From Anastatus disparis (taxonomy: Eukaryota > Arthropoda > Insecta > Hymenoptera > Eupelmidae), in the NCBI GenBank assembly GCA_017163975.1, contig JAFFSR010000281.1:1054001-1118000 (forward strand): a DNA stretch of 64,000 bases, written 5' to 3'. Below are positions 1 through 13,500 of the stretch, piece after piece (the stretch's first letter is position 1; each line of letters begins with the position of its first letter). The translations under genes were made by a program, and so were the position numbers. The notes under the pieces were generated by a model. It saw only the letters and a list, made by a program, of their open reading frames with translations. It was not told where the DNA came from and made no database searches.

Positions 1-228
1 GAGGCACGTATCACGAACCTCGTCGATACGTCTTCGTACTTCTTTTTTTTCTTCTGCTTCTTCTTTTTTTTCTTTAATGTAAAAAGGTCCTTTGCGAAAA
101 GATAAATGCTGGGCACAAATTTTCAAGTTTTGGGATCCTGAGAAAATTTTTGGTCTTTTAAGATTGAAGAAAGGCTGAGATGATGATGATGATGATGGTG
201 ATGATGGCTTTGATTTTCGACGGTTTCG
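1..228 (-). CDS. Internal exon of an unidentified gene, truncated by the window edge
   Basis: Read on the minus strand, the frame is open for 76 codons from 228 to 1, following a good 3' splice site (polypyrimidine stretch then CAG at 231-229). The frame is actually open back to about 350, so an acceptor at 300-299 (CAAAG) is a possible alternative that would lengthen the exon. The peptide starts basic (RNRRKSK), has a serine run made by a (TCA)n microsatellite, then a middle part containing ICAQHLSFRKGPFY. It ends in a charged, probably helical segment rich in E, K and R (KEKKEEAEEKKEV) that continues out of the window. More than 110 open codons in such AT-rich DNA are unlikely by chance, so I think it is coding. 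I do not recognise the family. Confidence 0.5.
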
Positions 229-1758
229 CTGAAAATTGCAGCTGGATGAAGTATATTGTTGATGGAATTTATGGACGGAATTCTTGGGCTTAATGATTCT
301 TTGAATTAAAAAAATATTAAATTTGTCAAAAATATTAATTGAATTATAATGATTATGATTTCATAGGAAATTTTATAATATTCTTATAATTATTTTACAA
401 AATAAAATTATTTGCATATCAATGAATAAATATTTCAAATAAATACAATATCAACGCTATAGGAATTTTTATAGAAAATTCAAATGTAAAAATATAAAAA
501 ATGAATTAAAATAAATGATACTCTCTAAAGTCAGGTTAATTTAAATTTCTTGAATGAGAATAAAAATAAAAAAAAAGAGAAAGAATTTCTTTTTTTAACA
601 TGCCACATTCACATCTATACATTATCCTGTACACCCATGAGTTTGCTTATGCAAAATAATCTTTCTCATGGCGATGATGCCAAGGCCGCGTGGCAATTCT
701 TAACGGGACATACTCCAACATTGGCGATCCTTCCTTTACCTTCTTTTTAAACTTATATTTCAAACAAGTTGAAGCGTACAAGTGTATGTATATATATATA
801 TATATATATTGTAGATTTAATGTATAATCCTTATCTCTTTTACACATTTGGTAATCCAATTTACGCGTCATGTATATGTATGTATATATATATTTCGCAA
901 GTACATAAAGGCGACGTTCCGATAGAAAATCGATTCATGCGCAAGTTTAGAAAGAAGAAAAAAATCTAAAATATTGAGAAACTACTTGGATACGAAGTAA
1001 TAAATAATCGCGCAATGCGTGTATACGTATACACACACACGTAAACATTGCGCAACGCGTGAATGAATCCATAAAAACGAAAAATTTACCTTAATTAAAA
1101 GCAAAAAACGTTATATATGCATGTTTTATATTTGCATGGGAAACGGTTTCTTTCGAATAACTCGCTGGGTAGAGAACTTTGTATGATGCGTAACGGATCA
1201 TAATCTGTATATAACATAAAAGAAAAGCAAAAACTTTAAAACTCTTTAAAAATTATCATCCTCCGGTATTTATGATGACCTAGTTATTTTTTTTAGAATA
1301 TAATTTGTATAATATCTGTAGGATTTTTTTTTTCTTAAATGGAGATAAATATATATGAAAATAATAGTGATTTAATGAATTGATAATGCCCTTTGAGGTA
1401 AATAATCATAATTCATTTTAAGATTCTGGAAAACCTGTTTTTCTTTAGGTTACTTGAGTTAATGATTTTTTTCCCAGTTGAAAATTGTTTAGCAGACAAA
1501 TGACTTAGGATTAAAGGAACATTAATATTGTAAAGTGAAAGATAAGTTTTTATTGGTTTTCAAAACTTGTTTAAATATGATTATTTAAAGAGTTAATAAA
1601 TCAGAATTATTAGTGTATTCTTTAAATAAAAATTAGTTGATTAATTAAGGAAATTACTACTTATTTACTATATTAATAAGGTTTTTGACCTATTGACTAT
1701 ATTCAATTCTATAATATGTAAAATCATATTAATTAAATTTATTTATCCTAGATTAATA
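229..1758. other. AT-rich non-coding stretch
   Basis: No convincing gene. It contains a (TA)n microsatellite near 787-809, a short GC-richer patch at about 655-740 whose frames are not supported by splice sites, and A/T-rich filler. Because the plus-strand gene has no start exon in the window, this could be part of its upstream intron. Confidence 0.5.
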
Positions 1759-2036
1759 CACGGAAAGAATTTTTTTATAAAATTTACAATGAAATTCTGC
1801 ATAAAAATTACAGTAACATTTCTGCTTGAAAATTATAATGGAATCTCACAAAAATTACGGAGAAGTATTGTAAAAATTACGGGCTGTTACCTTAAAAATT
1901 ATAGGACAAAATTTAAATTTTGTCAATGTGTTTAATGATATTTGAAGGATGTGTCTATAAAATATCCTAAAAGTATAAGATGTTCCATGATTGTAGTGAC
2001 GGTCATCGTAATTTTTAAAGGGAAATTCTCTCCGTG
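1759..2036. mobile_element. Small TA-flanked inverted-repeat element (MITE)
   Basis: The left end reads CACGGAAAGAATTT. The right end, read on the other strand, is CACGGAGAGAATTT, so 13 of 14 terminal bases match. Both ends are flanked by the dinucleotide TA (1757-1758 and 2037-2038), as expected for target duplication by Tc1/mariner-type transposases. The 278-bp body is AT-rich, repeats the words AAAATTAC and TGTTACC-like blocks, and has no meaningful ORF, so it would be non-autonomous. Confidence 0.6.
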
Positions 2037-4204
2037 TATATAATAAAATTAAAAATATCCACATTTATGAAAGAATTTAATTTATTAAATAACGTACATA
2101 ATAAATTAATTAGTTAATAAGAAATTACGTATGATGATTAAAAAGTTATTCCGTTTTTAATTTATAGCATTGCACAAATTCAAAGCATAACTATTAATTC
2201 AAACCTATTGGAATAAATCATAACCTAAAAAACGAGCATTAACATAAAAATTTCAATTTCTAATCAAAATAGCCTTTTACTTCGCGCCAATATAAAATGT
2301 AAATAAAAAAAAGGAGAAGGAAAAATATCACGAAAGTTATAATACTTAAAACTTACCGAGAATTATATAAGAGGTGAAAATCCCATTTCTAACAAGTTTA
2401 AAGTTATTCGCGAGAATTTGAGTTACACCAGCTATCTAATAACAGTTAAGATTTCTAAGGTAAAAATGTGTCTCGAGAAGGAGAAAAAAATAAAAATAAA
2501 TATAGCTCACACTCTTGGGGATCTAAAGAGAAAGGGAAAACTATATAATACTGTTTCTTGTTTTTTTTTTCTGGAAAATTTGTCGCTTTAAAAGTACGCT
2601 ATTAACACTTTTTCCTTAGCGCTACACCTAATTGCTCGCTGACATTGAAGCCTTCCACTGCAACGTCGTAATTGAACAAATGCTCACAAAAAGGAAAATG
2701 TTAGTTCGCGTAACACAAAAAATAACTTTGTGCAGAAAACCGCATTGTATAAAATCCATATATTTGCAACAACAAAAAAAAAATAAATAAATATCAAACA
2801 TAAAATAGCATTTATGTAAGGTATAAGCACTCGTATATATAGATATTGATTTTTTTTTTAATATATGTGAATCTTCGGGAAAGCGCAACTTTCGATGACA
2901 CTTCCATACTTCGGAATAGGCTTTAACTTCTAAGATTATGTATATACGTACTTATACAAACCTCTTGTAAAGTTAAGATTGCCAAGTGTTGTTGTGGCTT
3001 TCTCCCGGATTCTTATAAGCATCGCATACCATACGTAGAGTCTTGTGACTCTTAAAGGCTAGTACTTTTAATACCTCGACTATATGAGCACCTGTATGTA
3101 TACATATACATGTTTTATATATGTTATATAGTAAATGTTTTTCTAACTCAAAGCGACATTATTTTTCCCTTTACCGATTTACGAGCTAAAAAGGAGCAGA
3201 GCGGAAAATGTATAGATAGAAATTCTTTAAAGCTAAATCCGTTGAAGCGTGAGCCTTTACGGAAAAGCTGGGTATATATATACACACAGCACCACCACCT
3301 GCGTATATACAACATTCTTCTGTTATGAGATTTCGCGTTGGTTATTTCGCAAACGTTCCGTAAGATTGCAAGAAAACCGTTCTCCTTTTTTTTCCTCTCT
3401 TTGCCTATCTTACATTCAAACGTTGCACTGTTTTTTTTATGTTCTACTCTTAATGAATCTTTTCCCTTCTCGTGATCGTTATTTTTTTTTCTCTAACTCA
3501 TGCATCCCATTGAAGCATAAAAATTGTCTTTTTAGTTACGAAATTGATTTCTTAAAGAGGAAGTACAGGGCAAGGTAAATGAAAAAAATGTATTTCATGC
3601 TTATCTCCGCTAATCAAGAAGCACGGAAGTATGTAAAGTTAGCTGATACGAACACTTTTTATGTTAGATGAAATTGTGACAAAATTCATTTTCTTTAGTT
3701 TTTGACGAGAGAGAGAAAGAGAAAAAAACCTGAAGATTCTTATCGTCTATTAAACACGTGCGAGATGCGTGCTTAAACTTTTTCCTGTTTTCCCTTTTAC
3801 GGATTTAAAGATCCACGTCGATATCGTGAATTGACTTTTCACATCTGTAGACTTTTTAATTATTATGGATAAAAGTGTCTTTTTTTGTAAATTTTATTAG
3901 CTTTTACTTTTGAATATATAATCGTAGAATTTCCTTAATCAATCCGATGTTATTAACATATATTTCTAATATATAATTAAAGAAATTTTCACTTATTATT
4001 ATTTAGATTCTAATTAATGAATTCGTTTCATTGATCAATTTATCAAAAATCTTTAGAAACAATATCTTTTAGAAAATGTTAAATCATTCTTAATAGGTTC
4101 TTTATCTTACTAATTAATTTTTGAAATTTCACATACGTTAATCAATTTAAAAATTATACATGGATATATAAAACATTTAAAAGAATTAATTTTTAAAATT
4201 TCAG
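2037..4204. other. Non-coding stretch before the first recognised exon
   Basis: I see no start exon with a signal peptide and a phase-0 donor that could join the exon at 4205. Open frames here lack splice support and look like chance frames in low-complexity DNA. It is probably intron of the plus-strand gene. Confidence 0.45.
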
Positions 4205-4522
4205 GGAGGATTCAGATTGCAGATATTGGATGCTCTGGATAGGCCTTTAGTCGACCTTACCCCAGTCACGAAGCAAAGTGAATTCGTTGAAAATGACGCA
4301 ACGTAAGTCAAACTTATTTTGACACACAATTCTCTTTTTTAAATAACAAATCGTCAAATTGTCCTTTTACCAAACGATTAACCATTTATATTATACAGGG
4401 CACAAAGTTATCTTGTAGAGCTACCAGCTAATTTCACTTGCACCGACTGCACAGTAAGATTATTACGTGAGGCTGAAGAGTGGGGCAATTCTTATAGGTT
4501 TTGGTCATGCGCTGATGTTGAT
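4205..4522 (+). CDS. Exons A and B: LPMO/reelin-like beta-sandwich fragment
   Basis: Exon 4205-4302 begins in frame ([19 protein letters not shown]) and joins across a 96-base intron to 4399-4522. The joined peptide has the pattern [18 protein letters not shown], then WGNSY, then FWSCADV. This resembles the C-terminal half of insect AA15-type polysaccharide monooxygenases (LP.NF.C..C, a WG motif, then F..CADI). The catalytic N-terminal histidine and second copper histidine of that family would lie in upstream exons or be absent, so enzymatic activity cannot be inferred. The CxxC pair and the final Cys are probably disulphide-bonded, which fits an extracellular position. Confidence 0.7.
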
Positions 4523-7500
4523 GTAAGTCACCAAAAAGTCATACCTGTCAAAATATATTTTAACGCTTTGAACATATGTTTCTTAATAGTCTCGAGGCTA
4601 TTTTAAATATATTTAGAAGTTGTTGCTATATCGAGAATATTGAATATTGATGTTTCATAAAGAAATAGGATGTAATTTAAATATTCAAATGTGGGATTTA
4701 ATATTGTTTCTTGAAGTACATATTTTTTGTTTTGTATTCGTTTCTTTTTTTCGACTTCAATTAAGAAACAGGAACACTATAATTAAGAGCAACACTAAAA
4801 TTACAAGGTCTTAAAGTTATGCATTAAAGGCTTTGATCTATAAATTTTAAAAGTTATGAAATATACAAATGCTTCATTTGTATATTCTATGATAAATATA
4901 CTATGCGTAATACAATGTGAAGCAATTAACTTTTAAAGGCAAACTGCTTGCACAATGGCGAAAATAATTTTCAAAAATTACACTACAATTTGTAGAAAAA
5001 AACGTGGCACAAAATGTTTTTCTATCGAAATAGTAATTGCATTAGATTATTTGAACGTTGAAAATAAATTTAATGACATTATTGCAAAAAAAATATAAGC
5101 ACTTGTTTTATATGAAAATATACGAAAATATTTATTTGAATAACGAACATATAATTTTTTTCTAAATTAAATGATGCATTTTTTTACTATCAATTATAAA
5201 TTGTTAAATACGAACGCAAAAACTGATTATTAAGTTATAAAAATAATGTTTGAATGTTCTAATTATTTAATTTGCTAAATTGAAAGATATTTGAAAGTTG
5301 TCTTTAAATCTGTAAACATTTACTTATGTATGAAGCTTTAAAACATTACAAAAGTTTATAGTTTTATTATGAAAACAATCTAAATTGCTCTATCGTTTTT
5401 ACAAATGATCCAAACAATACATTGTACTATAGATCGTTGACCGTAAAGCATACCGTGAAGATTGTAGCGGCCATGGACGTTCAGTACTTGGTCGCTGTCG
5501 TTGCGACAGGTTCTATCACGGAACACGTTGCCAATATCATGAAGAATGCCTTGACGATTCAGACTGCGGTACACAAGGTGCTTGTATTGATAATGGCGGT
5601 ACAACAGCACCGACTAAGCATTGTTATTGCAACATCGGATGGTATGGCCCTGGCTGCTCAAAACGTGAGTTTCATATTAAATAAACAAAATATCGTTTTG
5701 GAATTTTCGTGATTTTTAAAGTAATTTTTAGGTATCTTGAGAAAATTATACAGGAAAAATTACTGTGTATCGCGTGATAAACTAAAAGAACAGTGAAATT
5801 TTTTTATAAGGATTACTGTACTTTTCATAAAACTTACAATTTATAAATTCACTTTTATATTTAAAAAAATAATGATGAATATTTCTATAGTAGAATTTTA
5901 TGTGAAATATATAAAATTTAAATATATAGAATGAACATGCAATTTTTGTTAGAAATACAATGGTTTCACAAACTTAGATATATTACTAAAATTCATAAAT
6001 ATTTAAATAAAATAAAAAGAACGTTGAAAGAAGTGAATAATATATTTGAGCACACTTATGTTCTTTGTTGAATAGGTTCGCCGATGAAGAATATCGACCT
6101 CGACCTCGAATCTTATACGATGAAGCGTTTCTCCGATGACTTTACCTTTTACTGGCGTATCCTTAAGGATTCTAAAGAATTCGAAGGTGTAGCAGTTGTA
6201 AATGGCACATCGTGGGTGGGTGTAGGCTGGCGTCCAAGTTCATTAACATCTGCATGCCGTGCATTACCAGAAATTCATGAACGTGGTGCAAAAATAAATA
6301 ATCCTGAACCATTACCACGTCCTGAACCTAAATCTGAACCTGAGCCAAAAACTGAGCCAGAACCAAAAAGCGAACCAGAACCATCATCGGAACCAGAACC
6401 GTCATCAGAACCAAAACCAGCATCAGAACCGGAACCTCTTACTGAACCAGAAGCAACTCAAGTTAAATATAATGGCAATAACAAACGTTCAGCTAAGCAT
6501 GATAACGGTGTTACGCCAAGGCCTGAGAACGACGTCACGGTTCAGACGAGCGTGACATACCGTGTCAGTACTAAGCAAGGTAAGAAGATGATGACCGATT
6601 TTACCAATGGTTAACCTTAAGTACAACAGTTTTCACTTTCGCTAGATGACAATAGGTTTGAAAGATAATTGGTTGCTACTTTAAATAATTTACGTTGGAT
6701 GTAGAGTGAAAACACAAACAATTCAAAATAAGTTTTATGAAAGTTTTAGAAGATTAGAATTCAATTTTCAAATGATTATTTCAAATTATAATAGGTAAAA
6801 ATCTTTTGCACGCACTTGAATAAATATGCATAACATTTTGCATATTTATTTGATAAAACTTAAACTATTAAAGAGAAAATTTGAATATTTTAAATTACAA
6901 TAAGAATAAAAAATTATTTATATTGAAAGTGAAAATACTTGTAAAATCTTTTAACTAAAGGATATTAGGAAATAAGTTTTAATCAATTCAACATTTCCTG
7001 TTAGGTCGTAAGAAGAGATCACCATTGCCGGATCCTCAACCAACCGGTAAGTTTTAGCAGACAAAAACTAAGACCGTTTGAAAGTAAAAATAAGATTAAG
7101 CGATTAATCTCTCGTGATTAAACAACTCTTTTTTATCGTCATTGAAATAAAATAATACGATGAAGATGCTCTTTATATATATATATATATCCTTTTGCAA
7201 ACCGCAACATCCGAAAGGCTCGCGATGATTATTTCCTTTATTGCAAAGCGCATAGAACTAATTCAAATCCGACACATAGCCTGCAGCCATCACGGCCTGC
7301 AAATAATAACGTTTTTTTTTTGCCTATTTATAATACCAGTCACTATAATACAAAGTGAACGTCTCACGCATTTTAACCTACGCAAATAGCACAAAGATCT
7401 TTTAGAATCCAAAGAGCAAAATGAAACAAAACAAAAACCAAGCATGTTTTATTAGTATACCTGCGAAGACTTTTGCATGAAAACAATTTAATAGTAACCT

Positions 7501-10500
7501 GCGATTAAAATGTCAAAAAGAAAATTAGAACGTTAAGTTTATTATATTAAATTGCTGTAATTTTTTACATGAATTCCATTACACATATGAAAGTTTAAAA
7601 ATCATTTGAAAAATAGTCTATTATATTAAACTTAACGTTTTGACTTGAGTATACTTAAAAATGCACAATAAAGATTAAGCAAGAATAATATTAATGCAAT
7701 AAAATTAAAAGTATTTTAATTTGATTTTATTAAGTCACGAAATAATTATTTTATAAAATATTTTAAAACCAAATCAAATTGGAATGCTTTTGTTTAAGAT
7801 GAAATCATAACATTAAATAAATAAAAGCGCAAACTAACATAAACATGCAAATAAAAAGATATAAACGGCGTAGAAAGTAGGTGCTGGAATGCCGTTCGGG
7901 TAAAAAGTAGCTATTATATTTAAAAGACAATAAGTGCGATTTTATATTCTAATGGAAAAAGAAGAAGATCCAGCTAAAAAACCACACACCCTAAAGGGAG
8001 TGGATGCGCTTCCTGCGTTATGGATTATGCAAATGATTGATTAGCTCCGCTGATTTTTCAGCGAAAGCCAAGCTCGCATAAGATTATTATCCTCACTAAT
8101 TGTTCTCTTCACTCTCTCGTGAAATACATGTAGCGTAAGCATGTAAGAATGCATATATGCATACCGCGTTGTAGAATTTTCCTTTCGCACGCCGTGTACC
8201 ATACCTAAGCATATGTCTAAAAATTATAAGAAGGAATTCGCTGCGACAAACCGGTGCAATAATGAGTAACTTTCTCATTTTTTTATTAAATAACTTACAA
8301 GTAGTAAACGATAAAGAAATTTAATATTAATAACTCACAAGGTGAAGGTGTAAACGGTGGTGTTTGTTGCTTTTTTGCACAGGGGAACCAGCCAGCGCGC
8401 CCGAACCCAACTCAGAGCCAGAACCCAAATCAGAACCAGAGCCTAAATCCGAACCTGAACCTAAATCTGAACCAGAACCAAAATCTGAACCCGAACCTAA
8501 ATCCGAGCCCGAGCCTAAATCAGAGCCAGAGCCAAAGTCTGAGCCTGAACCAAAATCTGAACCCGAACCAAAATCTGAGCCTGAACCCAAATCTGAGCCT
8601 GAACCAAAATCCGAACCTGAACCAAAATCTGAACCTGAACCAAAATCCGAACCTGAACCTAAATCTGAACCAGAACCAAAATCTGAACCCGAACCCAAGT
8701 CTGAGCCTGAACCAAAATCCGAACCTGAACCTAAATCTGAACCAGAACCTAAATCCGAACCCGAACCAAAATCTGAGCCTGAACCAAAATCAGAACCTGA
8801 ACCCAAATCCGAACCGGAGCCCCATTCGGATGGTTCGAACCAACAAGCAAAGTCAGGAGCACCCCCAGGTAAAATAATCAAGTCATTCTCAAAAAAGCAG
8901 ACTAATAATATCTTCAACAAATTTTTCCTATTTACCAACTCTGTTGTGATCTATCTGCGAAATATGAGTATCTCTCTTGACTGTTGCATCTCAAAATCTA
9001 TTCTCTATTCATCATTTTCCTTCGTTTCTCTCTAAATTTTTGAAAATACAAAGTACTTTCACTCTTACGCTTTCAGTAAAATTTTCTATTTTCAAAAATT
9101 TAGAACATGTCTTTTAATGTGTAATTAACAATTATTTTAAAATATTAGCTGCGCTTCACAAGTATACACCGAAGCATGACTTCAACCCAATGGACTGTAC
9201 GGATATCGTCATCGGTTCGGCACGTGGTATGAGACATCGTATCAATGACTATTACACGCGTGACCGATCAACACCTCGTCTAGACAGCTTCTGGGGCGGC
9301 AAAGATAGTTTAACTGCTGCAATGGGTTTCGAAAGGGATGGCGTCACAACTATTCTATTTAGAAGGAAACTTGCTGCCGATGAACATTTTACCGACCATG
9401 AGATCATCGATGGTACGATGCAGGTAAAGTATTAATTATTTTTTTGTTTTATTTTTCTCGAAAAAGGATATAACCGTCATTTAAAAAATAATTGATATCT
9501 TTTTTTTTGCATGAATTAGGTAATTTGGGCTAAAGGCCAGGAACCAGGTAAATATATCCACGTTCCGGCTAGTGGTGTCGAACACAGCAAAGTCAGTGTC
9601 AAGGACTTTTACAAGGCTGATGAGCTCAAATACCACGGACACAAATCCCAACGGGGCGTTACCACCATTAACTTTTTCGGTAAGTTTTTGGGACCTATAT
9701 ACTTATGCTTGTAAATTATGATTCCTACAAAAAGGTCAAGTTCAAGTAAAGAATTTTTAAGAAGAATAATTAATTTAATTATATACTTGCTCGTATCTCT
9801 AATTTTAGAAAACGAAAACTTCATAAAACAATGCATAAAAATAATAAAAGTAATAATGTTATTGGAAATATTAAAGAATTTAAGTACCAAAAAAAACTTT
9901 ATAAATCCACGTTAAAAAAAATTTACTGAGCAATAAAATAAATAATTCTTCAAAATTTCTCTAGAATTGGACTAAAGAAATATTATTTTATGCGCTATTA
10001 AAAACTTTCAGAGGAGAAAGGAAGAGAAGATTTCGGAGGTGGAGTGTCATTGGAAGGTGGCGGATGCGGTGGAGAATGGCATTACCCTAGACATTGCTCA
10101 CCAGAAAATTATACCTGCGAATATAGCATCAAATGGTTGTACAAAGCAAGAAAGGTAATATTTAAGAAAACAATTTTAATCAATGGAAAGTAGCTAATCA
10201 ATACTTTATGAAAACATTATAATTTTTTATTCTTATTTTCTTTTAGGAGGAAATTGCCTTTACTATTGTTACGAAAAACGTTGACACTTGGACGGGTATT
10301 GGATTCTCGAAAGACGAAAAAATGGTCAGTAAAATTATTTATTAGATTCTCAAAGAAATTAATACTACAAATAATAAGGATAGTTTGTTTATTTCAATTC
10401 CATTAGTGGTAGCAAAAATAAATACCAATTATTATTGTTAACAATCTTCTATCCTGAAAAGTTTTAAATACTATTTTATGTCTTACAAAAAAATACTTAC

Positions 10501-13500
10501 TTTAGAAAACAAAGGATTTAGGTCACAGATTTTCTTGAAACTTTTTTTAAAGGAAATTTTTTATTTTGCGTAATTGAAATTTCAATTTAAAATTAGATTT
10601 TTTGAAAATGTTATAGTCGCATTTCGAACATTATTAAGATCTTTCGATCTTGAAATGAATTATATTAATTTATAAAAAAAATTAGTAATGTATACTTCTT
10701 ATATTAAAATGTTTAGAATGATACAGAAAACAAAAGAATATTTCTTAATATTTCTAAATGAATTATACTGTTTTTACTTTATTGATCTCGGATATTTTGA
10801 ATTCTTGATTCTTTCTTTTATTATCTTTAATTATTGTTATATAAATTAGTAAACAAGCTTATTTACGTCTGATAAAAGTAAATAATCAAAATCTAATTAA
10901 ATAACTAAAAAATTTTTGCATTATACTAATAATTCAACAAATAATTTTTTACTTATCATGACTTGTCAATCTCACTTATTCCTAGCAGACATTTATCTCT
11001 AAGCAAGTTTAATAACTATAATAATGAAACAATCTGATCTCGTCATAACAACAAATTTTAAAATTACAGTCTCAAACAGACGCTATTCTTGGTTGGGTTG
11101 ATAAAACAAGCGGCAGGGCATTCTTAATGGATACCTGGATTAATGGTTACAATTCTCCAGTGCTAGATGGTTCTCAAGATTATTACAACTTTAGCGGTCG
11201 CATTGAAAATGGCGAGACGACATTGAAATTCAGCCGGAAAAGAGCGACGAAAGACAATCGAGATTTATCATTCTCTGATGAGCAATGTTTATACTTTATG
11301 TTCCCTGTTAAAGGTGGTACATTTAATCCTGTTAATAAAAAGATACGCAAACATGAAACTGTACCAATTGTTTCGGCACAAAAAGTCTGTATCAAGTCTT
11401 GTGGAATTGATGGTAAGTGAATTTATATTTTTTGATGTATTAAATTTTTCTACTTAATTTTTTAATTAATTTCTAGAACTTTTTTTTATTTATGATTTTA
11501 AAAGAAATAATTCTTTGTTTAAAAATTATTATGCGTTTTTTATCAAATTTTCTAGTAAAGATATTTATTTAATTTTAAGTGTCGAATCAGATTAAAAAAT
11601 ACAAAAGACTTAGTTCATTCCAAATATTTAAAGAAAATTTTGAGATTTTATTTCATATATTTGTAACAATGTTACAAATTAACGTATTAAAAAAATTAAA
11701 CTTCTAAATATTCAATAAATTAAAATAAAAACATTATTTCAATAAAAATTGTAGAAGAAGACGAATTTGCAACGACTCCAGCACCCCCAAGACTATTTTA
11801 CGATCTTGAAGTAAGATTAGTAAACGTTGGCGATGGTTATAAAGCACCTTTACCCGGTACACCAGACTTCGAAGATATTTCAAATACAATAACTGACAGC
11901 TTTTCACCGGCATTGGAAAAAGTACCTGGATTCCATCAACTTAAACTTATGGAACTTCGCAAGTATGTTAAACATACATTGTACATTTAGATTTAATTCA
12001 TTTTTAGAATACCAATGTATTGTAATCTATCTTTTATATTTTCATGAAATGAATTCTTTATTTTGTTTTTTGTTTAAAATGAATTATTCATTTATTTGTA
12101 TACGTTACATGCAGCACTGGAAACGATGGTGTTATTGCAAAAATGAGCCTGGCGATGGATAAAAATGAGATCAAAGGTCGCGCTTTGAGGCCTGAGGATA
12201 CTCAAGCTAAAGCTGAAGCTACTCTTCTTGAAGCTATTGGAGATGGAAAAGTTGGAGCTCTTACTGTTGATCCACATTACCTCGTCATTCGTTCACATAC
12301 ACGTATGTTATTATTATTTTTCTATTTTTTAACGTTGATGTAAAATAATTTATACTTTGAATTATTTTGTAAATTTTTTTTAAAATTTGGTATTGTATTT
12401 GAAATTTTAAGTCCCTTTTTTATTCATAAAAAAATTTATCGTTAATGAGTAAAAAAAAATTATTGTATATTTCACTGTTATTTATTTGATGAATATTACC
12501 AGAATATTTTAAATAGAATAGAAAAATTTAATCATAATAAAAATAAATAAATTTAAAAGTTCAAAGAAAAAAAAAATATAGCAGAATACAAAATAGAATA
12601 ACATGATAAAAATGTCCTTTTTCTGCAGAAAATGACTTGGACGAAAACGATCTTGACAAGCAAGGAAGTGAAAATTCTTTGATGGCAGGTCTTCTGTTAG
12701 GACCAACAAAGCTTTACATTGTTATAGCGTGTTTGGCTGCATTACTAGCACTCGCTTTACTACAGGCAAGCTGTACTTTGTACAAGGCATCGAAAAAACG
12801 AACGACAAAGGTATGAATAAAGGAAATTTACTTGCTTCTACCTATTTTTTTTATTTTTTTTTCGTTACGTATTGTACTTCTATATTTTTTTTATGTTTAC
12901 GCTTCATCTCACACTGAGAAAGAAAAATAATTTTAAAAAAAAGTACCTTAGTAGATTTTAATAAAAATGAAGTATAAACAATTGTAAAAATTTAAATTTT
13001 AAATGAATTTAAATTTTGCTTTTTATAGAAACTAACGTTTTTTTTTCTTCTCAATGTGAAAATTCTTCTCAATGTGAATTTGTTGCATTATTTTTTTTAT
13101 AAGCACTGCCCTATATATTCTTCAACTTCTCTTTCTTCCTTCATCTTTTTTTTTATATTTCCTTCTTGAATCCTTGAATATGTAAATGTTTGTGCAAGCT
13201 GAATTACAATTCGCAAAATGTAAGGACGAGCAAGAAAAAAAAATGAACATTAAGCTATTCTTTTATCCTTTTAAAATTTATATATTACATTCTATCCTAC
13301 AATAAATTTTAAAGAAAAAAAAAACAAAAATTTTTTTAATCCGTTTTTCGAGAGAAAGAGAAGTGTAAGGAGAGAAGGCGAAGATAATAATAATAATAAT
13401 TAAAAAACAAAACGGAGAAATACAAAACAAAAAACAAAACCGAACCTTGTGCTTTGCTTGTGTTGCATGTTCTCGCGCACCTTCTTTGGCCTCACTTGAA

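Noticed and set aside
5422..5712. Plus-strand frame starting ATGTATTATAGATC over the EGF exon
   Set aside because: Out of phase with the EGF exon; the cysteine pattern and splice phases identify the other frame.
8327..8938. Minus-strand frame of [12 protein letters not shown] repeats
   Set aside because: It is the exact antisense of the PEPKSE coding repeat and lacks its own splice or start evidence; codon variation fits the plus frame.
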